Positions 1-10,447 of a DNA stretch of 64,000 nt are shown piece by piece; position 1 is the stretch's first letter, and every line of letters starts with the position of its first letter. Position numbers and translations under genes: made by a program. Origin of the DNA: Echinococcus granulosus (taxonomy: Eukaryota; Platyhelminthes; Cestoda; Cyclophyllidea; Taeniidae); the NCBI RefSeq assembly GCF_000524195.1, contig NW_020170463.1:305200-369199 (forward strand), read 5' to 3'. The notes beneath the pieces were generated by a model. It searched no databases and was not told the DNA's origin. It saw only the letters and a program-made list of their open reading frames with translations.

Positions 1-125
1 CTATCAGAATGTTAGCTTACTTGAAAGAAATAGAGGGCAATAAATTGATGGTCTTTGAGGTTTATCACCACTTGTTAGTGATTGGCATGTGAATTGCATT
101 TGTTCAGCACTGCCAACGTCCTCAC

Positions 126-264
126 CTGATTTGTATTTCTTTCGTATCACACAAGCTGTAAATTGCTGAAGGTTCGTAGATACTTTATCCTCTGGCTCGC
201 ATTTCCTAACCCATTTCACAGTGGTACTCTCATAGCTACCGAACTTTCTCCAAATGTCTGTAAC
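126..264 (-). CDS. candidate internal exon, unknown gene
   Basis: The minus strand shows an open stretch between a good acceptor (pyrimidine-rich run ending TTCCAG) and a donor (CAG|GTGAGG). It would encode about 46 residues beginning VTDIWRKFGS and ending near RKKYKS. The reading frame also stays open upstream to an ATG at 327, so it could instead be a first exon. I do not recognise the family. Neighbouring exons, if real, would lie to the left of the window or at higher coordinates, where I found none convincing. The mixed-charge, cysteine-poor composition looks coding, but the call rests only on splice signals and openness. Confidence 0.3.
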
Positions 265-732
265 CTGGAATAAAGCAGGAAAAGTAATCACTTTGTCCAA
301 CCCGGGCAACCTCTGTACGACCATCATATCTATCTGTAATCGCTGAAATTTTCCTTACAAGGTATCTTTGAAACATGTCTCTTCATCGTGCCTATAACTT
401 AATCACTAAGACTCATTCTTGACCGTTCTCGTGCTTATGGGTTTTCAGCACCGGACACACGCCGTGTCCGACGCAATCGCTTCAGACTTCACCGTTGTAG
501 AGCATGCCAGATATCGAATGTCTCCTTATGACTAGCATCTCTTCTCTTCTGTATTTACCATCAGGCACTTTCAAAACTTCCAGATCCGTACCACATGCAG
601 GTGTTGAATGTTGGATTGCCTTGGAGGCGATAAATGAAATCATTATAATTAATGCTGTTTAAAATTTGCTATCCGTCGAATTGATGAGTACCGTAAATTT
701 TACGGCAAATTACCGTATTTTTTGCACCTCAG

Positions 733-1054
733 GAAAGCCTTGAAACGCCTTCGGAAGAAGCAACGCAAAGCAGAACTCCTCTCCGCGGTGGCTGCAGCTG
801 AGGGCACCATCAAACAGGCTGATGATAAACCCACGTTGAATAATGCCACCAAACTTGTTGAAGAGAAGGCGAAGGAGTCTCGTCCAACGAAAAAGCGAAA
901 GCTCAAATCTAATGCGCCAGCCGAGAAGAAGCCGAAGAAACCGCATCATCAAAGGCCGCCCTCGAAGAAGCCAAAACTCTCGGACGATCGTTTGAGAGCG
1001 GCCGGCATTGACCCCAAACAGTACAAATACATGACCTTTAATAGGAAGAAGTAG
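733..1054 (+). CDS. 3'-terminal exon of a lysine-rich, probably nucleolar protein
   Basis: A pyrimidine-rich acceptor (TTTTTTGCACCTCAG) precedes an open frame of about 106 codons ending in TAG. The peptide is very basic, with several nuclear-localisation-like runs (KKRKLK, KKPKKP, KKPKL). It ends in a less biased tail containing AAGIDPKQYKYMTFNRKK, which is the sort of C-terminus kept in ribosome-biogenesis factors. I cannot name the family. An upstream in-frame TTG is not a plausible start, and the splice acceptor explains the 5' edge better. The earlier exons must lie to the left, probably outside the window. The long minus-strand frame over the same DNA is a shadow of the biased composition. 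Confidence 0.5.
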
Positions 1055-1917
1055 AGATTGTTCATCTGTACAGTAATTTGTGTATTTTATAACCAAAGGG
1101 ATTTGATACAATCATTGTTTCATAACTTATTCCCGTTGAATCGTCCAGGAAACTTTGTGATTTATAGGTGATGGGGAAGTTTACTGTCCTTGGAGAAAAA
1201 AATTGTGAATTTTTTTGTTGTATCCAAATGTCTACTGCCCGGTGGTTCTAATTACTAACTAGAATTCCGAAGTGCTTGAATTGTGGTAGCGCAGTACCCA
1301 CTTCAAGCATCTTGACTTCGATTCAGCGGAACCGACTGGTCTTTCAGTCCTTCTGGGTGCTTAACTAAATCCATCAGGTAATAAAAAAAATTTGTCCTGT
1401 GTTTGATATAGCTTGTTGTAATAACTTGTGGAGGCTTGTATGGATAGATGTTGGCATTCTGTTGGTGCAGTATCCCTCCCTGTGGTCTCGACTACTGTTC
1501 TGTTTATTTCGAATCTTCATATCATCCTATCTTTGCTAATTCCATGGAATATGATTGGAGTTTGTCTACTTTACGAACCAGGTTTAACTCGGTTTCTATG
1601 CTGTGGAAACTTTGTAATGCCTTCATTAATCGGTTTCGGTTTAAAGGGCGCTTAAGGCTCCACGGTGGTACTTTGTTCCAGCAGCATCCCCTCCAAGGCC
1701 TCTTAGGTATAATTGTCTTTTTTTGTCTTCCGCAAAGTTTCTGATCACAACATTGGTAGCAGCGGAAAGCGAACTTGATCCTGAAGGACAAGTACCTTGA
1801 TAAACCTTAGTGGGACCAAAGAAGTGCATATGCTGCGGATAGGAGAATTTGTGTTGACCTTTCGCAGAGGGGTTAAAAATGACGTTTACTGTCGGTAACT
1901 ATCCCAGTCTCGTGATC
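1055..1917. other. intergenic, nothing recognised
   Basis: This is 3' flanking DNA of the lysine-rich gene. Short overlapping open frames at 1,430-1,830 on both strands have no splice or family support. No RNA gene or repeat was recognised. Confidence 0.4.
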
Positions 1918-2345
1918 TGAAGCGACACTAGCTGTGGAAGTGAACCATCTGAAAAAGTTTGTTAAGGGAGTTGTCCACGATGCCTGTACAAAGATGGCAA
2001 CTATGTGAACACGCGATGCCTCCTTGACTTCTCCATTGGCTGGATCGAACTCAGATAGATGGATGGCTGGACAGCACTGAAGTTAGAACAAAGTGGCAAG
2101 GAGAATTCTACACGAAATTCTACCCCAAGGAAGCATATAAAAACCCCGTCCTTTGTTATGTGAATCTACTGTTTGGCCAGTATTCCTACGACCAGCGATG
2201 GGCATACATGCTGGACAACACCTTCCCTCTCTCCCCCAATGCAGTTCCCATCGAGGGCGAAACTCCGGATCCAGTAGAATTCCCACGAGGGATCACTGAC
2301 GTTGTGGCTAGATATCCTCTCGGTTTCACCCGAATTCGATGACTA
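1918..2345 (+). repeat. dispersed repeat family R1, copy a
   Basis: This stretch aligns by eye along its length with 3,675-4,065, and its second half aligns with 48,480-48,770. Shared landmarks in order are: GTGAACCA followed by AAAAGTT, ATGGCTGGACAG, GCCAGT.TTCC, CAGTTCCCAT, a TCC.GATCCAGT box, then AGGGATC. Copies a and c both end near GAATTCGATG. I saw no protein-coding potential and no clear terminal repeats. The class (SINE, MITE-like or other) is unknown. Confidence 0.6.
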
Positions 2346-3531
2346 GCGCGGCTGGTTGATTCGTGGATGTTTCTCTTACACCACCAACGCGGCAGGTTGA
2401 CCAAGGGAAGCAACGCGGACGATGCTCATTGGGAGGAGGAGACTACCTAGCACCTTGATTATTTGTTTAACCCCTCGTTTTAGTTTTAAGGTCAATTAAG
2501 CCTCCGCGATGGAGAATAACGAGTCCAATAGTGTTTGACGAGAATGCTGGAACACATCGTTTACACCTACATCAAGTGGAAAAGGACAGTAGCGACTACC
2601 GCGTAACCATGTCCCGTATTCCAAGCACCAAAAGGTGACAATCACCTTCACACCCTCTTTGTTCTCATTTCCTTTCGACTACCGTTCAGTTTGAAAAAGC
2701 TCGTTTGTTGACTGACTAAATTGTCATCAGAAATGGGTTTGTCTACTTCTGAAGCACCACTTTACTTCCTGATAGCTCGGTTTCTGCGGTGGATTGTAGA
2801 TGGAGTTGCCCACTGTGGATTTTTTTATAATTAAAGTCTGACGGTTACATCGGAGGCTTATCTACTCGACAAGATTCAGAGGTGTGCAAGGGACGCTTCT
2901 TCAGAAACACCTGGGGCTAATGACAAATCAAACCTTGAATGTTAAAAGACCTCACATGTGAAATTTGGGATAGAAGGGAGGCATAACCTTATCCCCTGGA
3001 CCATATTCCCTCTCTCTCCCTGATGGCAAGGAGACTATCAGATCTGTTTCTCGTCTTGCTTCCAAAGATAAAGTGTTGGATAAAAGTGAAAAAGGGCTTA
3101 GAGGTGGTAATTATGACGACTTCAAGAAGTAAAGAATGTGAAAACTTCTGTAAGAAACTGTTTTGTTATTTTATGCTTCTTGGATTCAGATATTTTATTA
3201 TCCCCTTAGGGGCAACTGGAGTGCCATAGTGATGGAAACGTGTTTGGATTCGCTTAATGCTTTTCATCCCCTCTGAGGAATGCGACAAATTCGCCAATGC
3301 TCAAAAGTTGGGTCACATTTAAAAGAATTATTTTTGGCAAGGAAAAGAAGTAAAATTCGAGCATCTCAGACTTATTAGTAGTGCAAAGGAAAGGAGGAAC
3401 AATGCCAAGACCGCACGTAAATTATCAACTCTACGGTTTGGTTTTTCCTTGCCGAAGGGTTCCATTGAATTCCATAGTCTGCTGTCATTCAACAGTTTTG
3501 TAACACTTTAATTGGTTATGTTTCAGTGTTG
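2346..3531. other. intergenic, nothing recognised
   Basis: Low-information DNA with only short open frames, such as one at 3,023-3,229 with no family resemblance. No repeat family was recognised. Confidence 0.4.
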
Positions 3532-3612
3532 GTAGCGGACCAATTAGGAGACCCGACGTTGTACCTCTGGCGGGCTTCCAAGCCTTTGGACCGTGCCGGT
3601 AGCCCCAAGACC
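3532..3612 (+). repeat. dispersed repeat family R2 (5' part)
   Basis: This matches the left part of 17,460-17,590: GGACCAATTAGGAG here against GGCCAATTGGGAG there. Both continue with a TTGTACC box and a GACCGTGCCGGTAG or GAGCCATGCCAGTAA box. Confidence 0.5.
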
Positions 3613-3674
3613 TGCAATACGTCAACATTTGGCAACTGCTTCAGTTTAGTGGTCTACAGGAAAGCTGCCAACAG

Positions 3675-4065
3675 CTGAAGCAACACCTGCTGTGAACCAC
3701 TCGGAAAAGTTCCTTACGAACGTATCCACGGTACCTGCATGAAGACGCCAACTAAGTGGACTCGTATTGCCTCCTCCTCCTCCTCCTCCATCTCTCCACT
3801 AACGGAATAGAACCAAAGTAGATACATGGCTGGACAGGACCGAAGTGAGAACAATGTGGCAGGGAAGAACAGACGCGAAACCCTACCGGTATGGAACTAT
3901 GTTAAACCACATCTTTTGCTAGGCCAGTGTTCCTCCGACTAGTGATGAACATGTGTGATGATCCGTACGTTCCCTCGACCACCCCCCAACACAGTTCCCA
4001 TACAGCACAAAATTCCAGATCCAGTGAAATTGTCAAGAGGGATCGGTGACATTGTGATTGGCAAA
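3675..4065 (+). repeat. dispersed repeat family R1, copy b
   Basis: This is a diverged copy of the repeat at 1,918-2,345, with the same order of landmark boxes. It includes a (CCT)n expansion around 3,771-3,789 that copy a lacks. R2-type sequence flanks it on both sides, so R1 and R2 may be parts of one larger mobile or repeated unit. Confidence 0.6.
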
Positions 4066-4067
4066 GG

Positions 4068-4205
4068 GCGGCCTGGCCTCTGCGTCATGCCAGTAGTCCT
4101 GAAGCCCTTTTGTCCGTCGACAATGCATATTCAACCCGAGTACTGTGCCTTCTTTTGTCTTGAGAAAAGTCTCCGGATGCTACATTACCTCGTAGTGATC
4201 AACGC
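4068..4205 (+). repeat. dispersed repeat family R2 (3' part)
   Basis: It shares CATGCCAGTAGTCC, a GTCGACAATGCATAT box and TGTGCCTTCTTTTGTCTT with 5,085-5,212. In reverse complement it shares these with 43,755-43,990. The open frame across it has no coding support. Confidence 0.55.
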
Positions 4206-5054
4206 CAAAAGGCTTGTCATGATACTTGCTGCAGCCTTGATGATGCCATCCATGCCTTTCGGTCCTCCAGCTGTGGTGCACATTAGTAAAAAGCAGCCAC
4301 CTTTGACCTCCAATGCAACCTTCTCAGAAAGCAGAGCAATACCAGTGGACAATGGGTATTTTGAATAAATCGGGGAATTCAATAATTTCTAAAACCCAAA
4401 TCAGATGGAAGTGGCTTTCCAATGTTGAAGCTGCCTGTGAGTTGTTAAAACTAATGATTTGCATATGACAGGACAAAACAATACGACATTTAAAAGTTGG
4501 ATAGATTTCAGATATAAATTAAAATCTTATATCACAATTCATGGAAAGGATATCTATCTGTAAAAAGGAATGTGGTTTTTGTACAGCGGCATCAGCATAA
4601 CCTTTCAAAAGCTTAGCAGCCCCTCTTGGACATTCAGAATTTGGGATTTACCAATTCCTCTGGGAAAAAATAATAGAAAGTCGAGTTGGAACAACTGGAA
4701 CTGGGGGTAAACAAGCTATTGTGGATCATCCAGCCTCTAAGACGACTAAAATACCGATCCTTAGTGATCAGAAAGACAATATCATGCTACGAAAATCAGT
4801 TTTCATTATTTAGGCAATGAATTTTTCATTGTTTCGTCTTCACCACCGGCTCGCTTTCTTGGTCATGTAAAGGGCCACTTAATGGGTGCCAACCAATGAT
4901 GACGATCAGGGGGAGGGATCAAGTTAATAACCTCTCTCTCCCTCTCACGAAATGCAATCGTGACAAGCGCGAAACCCCTCGGCAAGGACACATTCCCTTA
5001 CACAATCATCAAATGGAGGAGTTGGTAGCAAATCCTCTCATTTTTTGATAACGG
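4206..5054. other. intergenic, nothing recognised
   Basis: No credible exon, RNA gene or repeat was recognised. Confidence 0.4.
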
Positions 5055-5212
5055 ACCTCGTTGGGCTCCGCTACCGTACCTCCGCCAAGTGTCCTGGCCT
5101 CCGGACCATGTTAGTAGACTCCAAGTCCTTCTGTGCGTTGACAATGCACATCCTTTCCAAGCTTTATACTCCTTTCGTCTTCAGAGAGGTCTCGGGGCGC
5201 TAAAGTAGGGGA
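5055..5212 (+). repeat. dispersed repeat family R2
   Basis: It contains the full series of R2 boxes: GGGCTCCGCTACCGTACC, CTCCGGACCATG, CCTTCTGTG, GTTGACAATGCACAT and TTTCGTCTTCAGAGAGGTC, then GGGGCGCTA. The same order is seen at 17,460-17,590 (plus) and 43,755-44,090 (minus). Confidence 0.6.
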
Positions 5213-5718
5213 ACTGCTATAAAAGCCGGTATTTGTGTCTTTTTTAAGCCAAGCGATTTAGAGCTGCGAAATGCCTACAAAGAGGAGATAGGGAGGTAAA
5301 CACATAAAGTTCTAGCAACCTGTATAGACAATTAATGCATTTTTGACGCAGCTACATTTCAACGACTTGTAGGTTCTTATCCCCTACCCTTGGCCCTTTG
5401 GCTCATCTCTGGGGGATAACAGGCGTCTTGAAATACCCTAATCCACTTTATATACCTCTCAAAGTTAACTGACAACCATCTAGGTATGGAGATGGCAATA
5501 TGATGGTGTTAGCCTACGAGACACAAATGAGAATTATCACCTCGCAAGAATGAAAAATATATTGACCTATTAACAAAAATATTCAGAATCTCTCAGCACA
5601 TGCACATACATACATATACATGTATAAAAAAGCACAGAAGCATGAAGTAAATACACATACATACATACATGCGGTAAATGTGTGCATTATTTACTGCCAA
5701 ATGCAAATGAAGGCGAGT
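5213..5718. other. 3' flank of KDM1B-like gene with CATA microsatellites
   Basis: This is the 3' flank of the minus-strand gene that ends at 5,719. Two short imperfect (CATA)n tracts lie at about 5,597-5,625 and 5,655-5,670. Nothing else was recognised. Confidence 0.5.
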
Positions 5719-8700
5719 TCACAGATTCAATGTGCAAGGTCGTTTGACTTGTCGGGAGGAGCGACGTAGGGACGGAGGATGGGGACGTTTGAAGACGTTT
5801 ACTACCCGACTTTTCATTTCGCCGACGTCATCATCGTTCTCGTCTCCGCTGTCATCATCATTAACATCCCCAGTCTCCATAAAAAGGCAAGGACTTCCCA
5901 AATAGAGAGCACCACGCGTGTTGATAGCTGCAGCCTTTAGAGTAGCTATTGCACGCTTCTCCGACCAGCCTGGAGACGAGTTCTCTGAGAGGTAGAACTT
6001 AGCCCACCTCAGACCCATCATCACTTCCCATGATAAAGCGTCCCTTGCCAACGTCTCATCCTACAGCAAAATGATTAAAGAGGATTAAACCAACCCTCGG
6101 TGTTGATCATTAAGAAAAAACGTACCTCCGGAGATTTGGTGGTTTCACAAGAATGTGTCAACTCTGGCAAAACATGAATAGCTGCTCCATCTGACAGGAG
6201 TCTCCACCAATCCTCCGTGATGTAAAAGTCTGCCTTGGTGATTTCCACTTCTGGTTTTTTTGCATCACTGAAGTGAATGGCCATACCGATATCTGTGAGT
6301 GCGGGCTCTGCAGACCTGGCCTCCATGTAAGGCGCATTCCATGGGGCGTTGGCCACAGCCAAAGGCGACAAACGGTTTATTGAACTGGCAATGTACCTCT
6401 CGTAGCCATTCTTACTGGCCTTGAGACATTTTACCAAATGAGAGTGCACCAATTGAGTCAGAGACGCGTCATTGTCTGCCCAGTAACTGTCGATACTTTT
6501 GGAAAGAATGTGGGTTTGAATTATGCCCACGCTGTCTGGAGATTCCTAGCAAAGGATCAAACCGAAATGCATAACCTATATATTCGAACCGGTAATCGAA
6601 AAAAAAGTGGGATACTCATAAAACATACGCAAGATAGGTCTCTAAAGTTATGACAAAAACCGCGCATCGAGCGGTCCTCTGGGATGAATGCAAATAAAGA
6701 CGGGGCTTTGTTGTCCTCTGGAAATGCGTCAAGATCAACTCCGTAACCCTCCATAAACAAAGAATCGGGTTCCATCGCCCGGCTAAGGAGTGGACGCCAC
6801 CAAGGCGATGGATAGACGAGAGTCACTGATATGCAAAGCGGTTTTTCTGTCATTTCTCTGGGGTAGCATCTTGTCTGACCGGAGGGAATACGGAAGTGAT
6901 GCGGCAAGTATATCGACAAAACGTCATTGTCCGCCTTCAGAGGGTGCGATTTAAGCGCCTCCTCTACTGGATCATCACAAAATATTATTTTGAGGGCTGA
7001 GCTGGGAAGGGTTACGATAACCTAAGCAAAAATAAAATGTCATACTAGCAAGTCCTAAGTAGGTGAAAAGCCTTGAAGGTAAAGTAAGGACATACGGAGG
7101 CGACCAGCTGAAGTTCAGTGCCATTCTGACGCAGGATGTACAGACCACCGTGCGGACCGATGTGTTGAAAAACAACACTGCACACCCTATTCTCCTCGGG
7201 ACTGGAGGGAATAAGTCGGCTGACAAGCACTTTATGGGCATTGAGTCCAGCAAATGTAAGGGGACTATAGTTATCACTGAGGAGGTGTAAGGCGTGTAAG
7301 TAAAAAGGATCCGACCTCGATAACAAGGAATGCAGTGAAGTGGGTGACATGTCACAAAGAGAGATAGGCGATGGGGTATCTTCATTGCCGTAAAGAAGCA
7401 AGCGCTCGATCAGCCGTTCCTCTATACATGCAAGAAAGTACTCGCACAATTGGGAGTCATTCTACACATAGAAAAAGAATAATAGCGTAATACATAAATA
7501 TTATTCTTTCTAGCAACTTAAAGCGTGTTTAAATATACCTGGAAAGCTTCCTGTTCTGGTAGTCCTCCCAACATGCTACAACGCAAGACATCAAACATAT
7601 CTGAAGGGTAAACAAAAAAGTGACGTTAAGCTCAAAGGTTCCAATAACTTTGGGAGATGTTATTGTCCAATGATACCTTGCACAGTCCTTAAGCTGACAG
7701 TCTCAGTTTCAAGTGTCTTTTTGGTCATTATGGCAAGGAAGAACTTGTAGGCGCTTCTTTGAACGCGGTTGAACACGTCCTCAACGACAACCACCAGCCT
7801 CTCACCCCTTGGGTTAAATATGGTTGGCGGCAATTCGGCTACACTTGGCAGATGTAACTGCAAAAGCAATGAAGAAGGTGATGAGGTCAGAGGAGTAATC
7901 GGGGCTAGTTAATCAAGCAGTTTTTTGCATGACAGAAACTAACTTGATGTGCAAGCACCATCACGTCATTGTTAATTGGATCAACCACGTGGTTTCCAAT
8001 GCTGTGATTCAAGAAGGTAATTTGATTCTAAGTCCAGAAAAAAAGGTACTCTTCAACTCAAGCATTGGTGGCACTGAAGGTACTGCAAATTCTTACTTGT
8101 TCAATCCCGTCCGACCGAAATGTAAACTGGGATTCAGCAAATACATTAGAAATGTAGACATTTTCAAGTGTTAGGAATTCAGCTACATCGGGCACATTTG
8201 TGGAATGCATTCGATGCAGTTCAAAGCTGTTTTTCAGTTGACAGTGTAAGACTGCCGACTTTAAATCCATGGGTCCAATGACCACACTCCATCGTAGATT
8301 CGGACAATTGGGCTGAAATTACCATTAATTTAAAATAATTTGATTTCGAAACTGAATGTACTCAGAAGTAAGTTGTTTAAAATACCTATTTAAAGTACAG
8401 TAAATAGCTATGTATCTTAATTTCCACCGATTATGAGTAGGCTTCAATGCGGAAATGGAAACCACTTCGTTGACTAACAAAATATATGAATCTAAGTCAA
8501 AGACCTGATTTAAATTAAATAGAGTCCAATTTCGAGAAAATAAATATCTAAGAAGAAATAATGGCGTACAGGATTGCACTTGGCACAGAGCCCAAAGTTG
8601 ATGAGGCCTCGATGGGTCAGGTGCTCAAGAAAAAAGGGAAGCCACTCATCGACGATTATGATGCGTATTAGTCCCCTGATGAGAAGGGATCTTGCTGCGC

Positions 8701-10447
8701 TTTCGGCAGTGACCATTCGCTTTAAAGGCAAGAAATATTACCATAACAGACTCTACCCACTTTCAAGTGCACTCAACTTAACATAAAACGTACAAATTTT
8801 TTGTGATTCCAGAGATATATCACAGTGTTTCTTATGGCCCGATATAACGATGGGTACCTTTAATGTATAGTGGTTGAATTAGCTTATAAAACCCCCACGA
8901 CCGGTTAGTATTATTAATTAATGCTTACCGTGTCATGAAGGGGAATAAAGAATTCTCCCACTTAAAAATTTCAATGGGCGACCAGGCTCCAGCAGGAATC
9001 GGAAACTCACTTGGTCCACAAAATGGTTTCCGATACTCCGGATAGTCTGAAAGAAGATAGAAAACGTTCTTATGCCTTTTATTTATTAAAACTCCATGAA
9101 TTTATCTACCACCCTTCGATAAGAACAGGATTTTACGGAGGAAATTATAAAACACCAAAACTTGCATACAGAAGTTAAGGAAAAAGTTGGGATCGGAATA
9201 CCAGGATGCAACCAAAAAAATACTGCCTGTGATTTTAAGCGTTAGTTTACAAATCTGACTCTATTAAATACTTCATAAAATTATAAAAGAACATTATTAA
9301 ATACTCATAAAACGCGGGAGACAACATATTCTAACCACTTTGAAAGGAGATGGACCGATAAATGTCAAAAAAATTCCCTTAAATTGTCGACTTACTCAAT
9401 GACCAGTCACTACACTTGGCGTGATCGATAAGGGATCCTATAGCAGGAGGTTCTATTCCCAGCAAAACAGGCGAATACTGAGGACAGAGGAAGATTAGCT
9501 GACTCTCGTGCACTAGACCTGGCATTTGCATGCTGGCTTGGAAGTTAACGCGGTTATTTATAACCAGAGAAACTCGCTAAAACGAAGGCAAAAGAGTAGT
9601 GTGGATGACTTGACAACGACAGAATTTAAGAAATTCGAAAGAAGTATCCATGTGTTCACAGAAAGAGCTCAGAAAGGTGAGTCAGGATTACATGTCAAGT
9701 GGCAAAAACTTCTAGGCAAGCATTTTCAAGCCAAAAAAGTGGTAAAAAATTCTAAAACTGGGAAACAATGTGGAATCGGGCGTATATGACGCTAGTGATT
9801 ATATAATACACAGCGTGCGAACGTACCTGATCTTCTGGTTGAGAACACGGATCACCTTTGAGCTAAAACGACAAAGTTGGTCAGAAAACTATTCATCTTG
9901 CAAATAGCACATCAACGGTTTCTATACATACGCTTGAAATCAATGAACACTTAAATTTCCGTCCAAAGATCGCTGGATTCGTAGCATTACCAATTGATAC
10001 GTGCCTCCAACGTCCACACTTTTTACATTTAATCCACCAGGGCAAAATGTTGTTGGTTATAAAGTCATATATTGAGATTTTCGTCTCTCCATAGGGAAGA
10101 GACCAGTCTTTAAAACTATCGACCCATTCTCTGAAACGCCGGTACCACGCATCCTGGTTTACCGTTAGGCAGCTTGAAGTCGTGCTAACAGCTTAGGTAT
10201 CAAATGAAAGTTACTTTATATAATCGAAAAACCGCCTGCAATTATGACATATATGTTCACCAAATGAATGATGCGTCCAAACGCCTCTGCCTCTATTTCG
10301 GTCGCATCTGATGACGTGGCAGAAAATGCAAACATCTTACTTATTATCAACTCCAGCAAAACATATGGGATATACTTCTGTGCAGTACGCACTCCCACAT
10401 TTAACTTGAGGAGATATTGTTGAAAGTTCGATGCCGCTGATATTCAT
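5719..10447 (-). CDS. KDM1B-like: KDM1B/LSD2-like flavin amine oxidase family protein, probably inactive
   Basis: Fifteen exons join in phase to about 957 residues. In order they are 10447-10341, 10184-9932, 9862-9827, 9477-9396, 9046-8929, 8857-8794, 8719-8570, 8312-8097, 8027-7944, 7857-7677, 7600-7539, 7461-7096, 7021-6629, 6545-6126 and 6060-5719. Known members are nuclear H3K4me1/2 demethylases. The N-terminus has a CHCC-like finger (KCGSAYC, PICFAG; residues 16-32). A CW finger follows (C89, C92, W95, C115, C126; motif CKKCGRWRH). A SWIRM-like segment at 221-270 contains LIRGLIRI and THRGLINFG. The oxidase fold includes IVTLPSSALK (575-584) and a candidate catalytic-site lysine at 633. 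The usual GxGxxG of the Rossmann fold reads IGPMDLK (282-288), and the C-terminal FAD motif xxAGExT reads VLPELT (829-834). An acidic run (909-922) and a basic tail end the protein. Human KDM1B is 822 residues. The family call is firm. Loss of activity is inferred. Confidence 0.85.

Noticed and set aside
691..718. Small near-palindrome CCGTAAATTTTACGG with a third TACCGTA next to it
   Set aside because: Too short and AT-rich to distinguish from chance. It lies in the intron just before an acceptor.
710..1111. 133-codon minus-strand frame over the lysine-rich exon
   Set aside because: It is the complement of a biased lysine-rich coding sequence. It has Arg/Leu bias and no motif.
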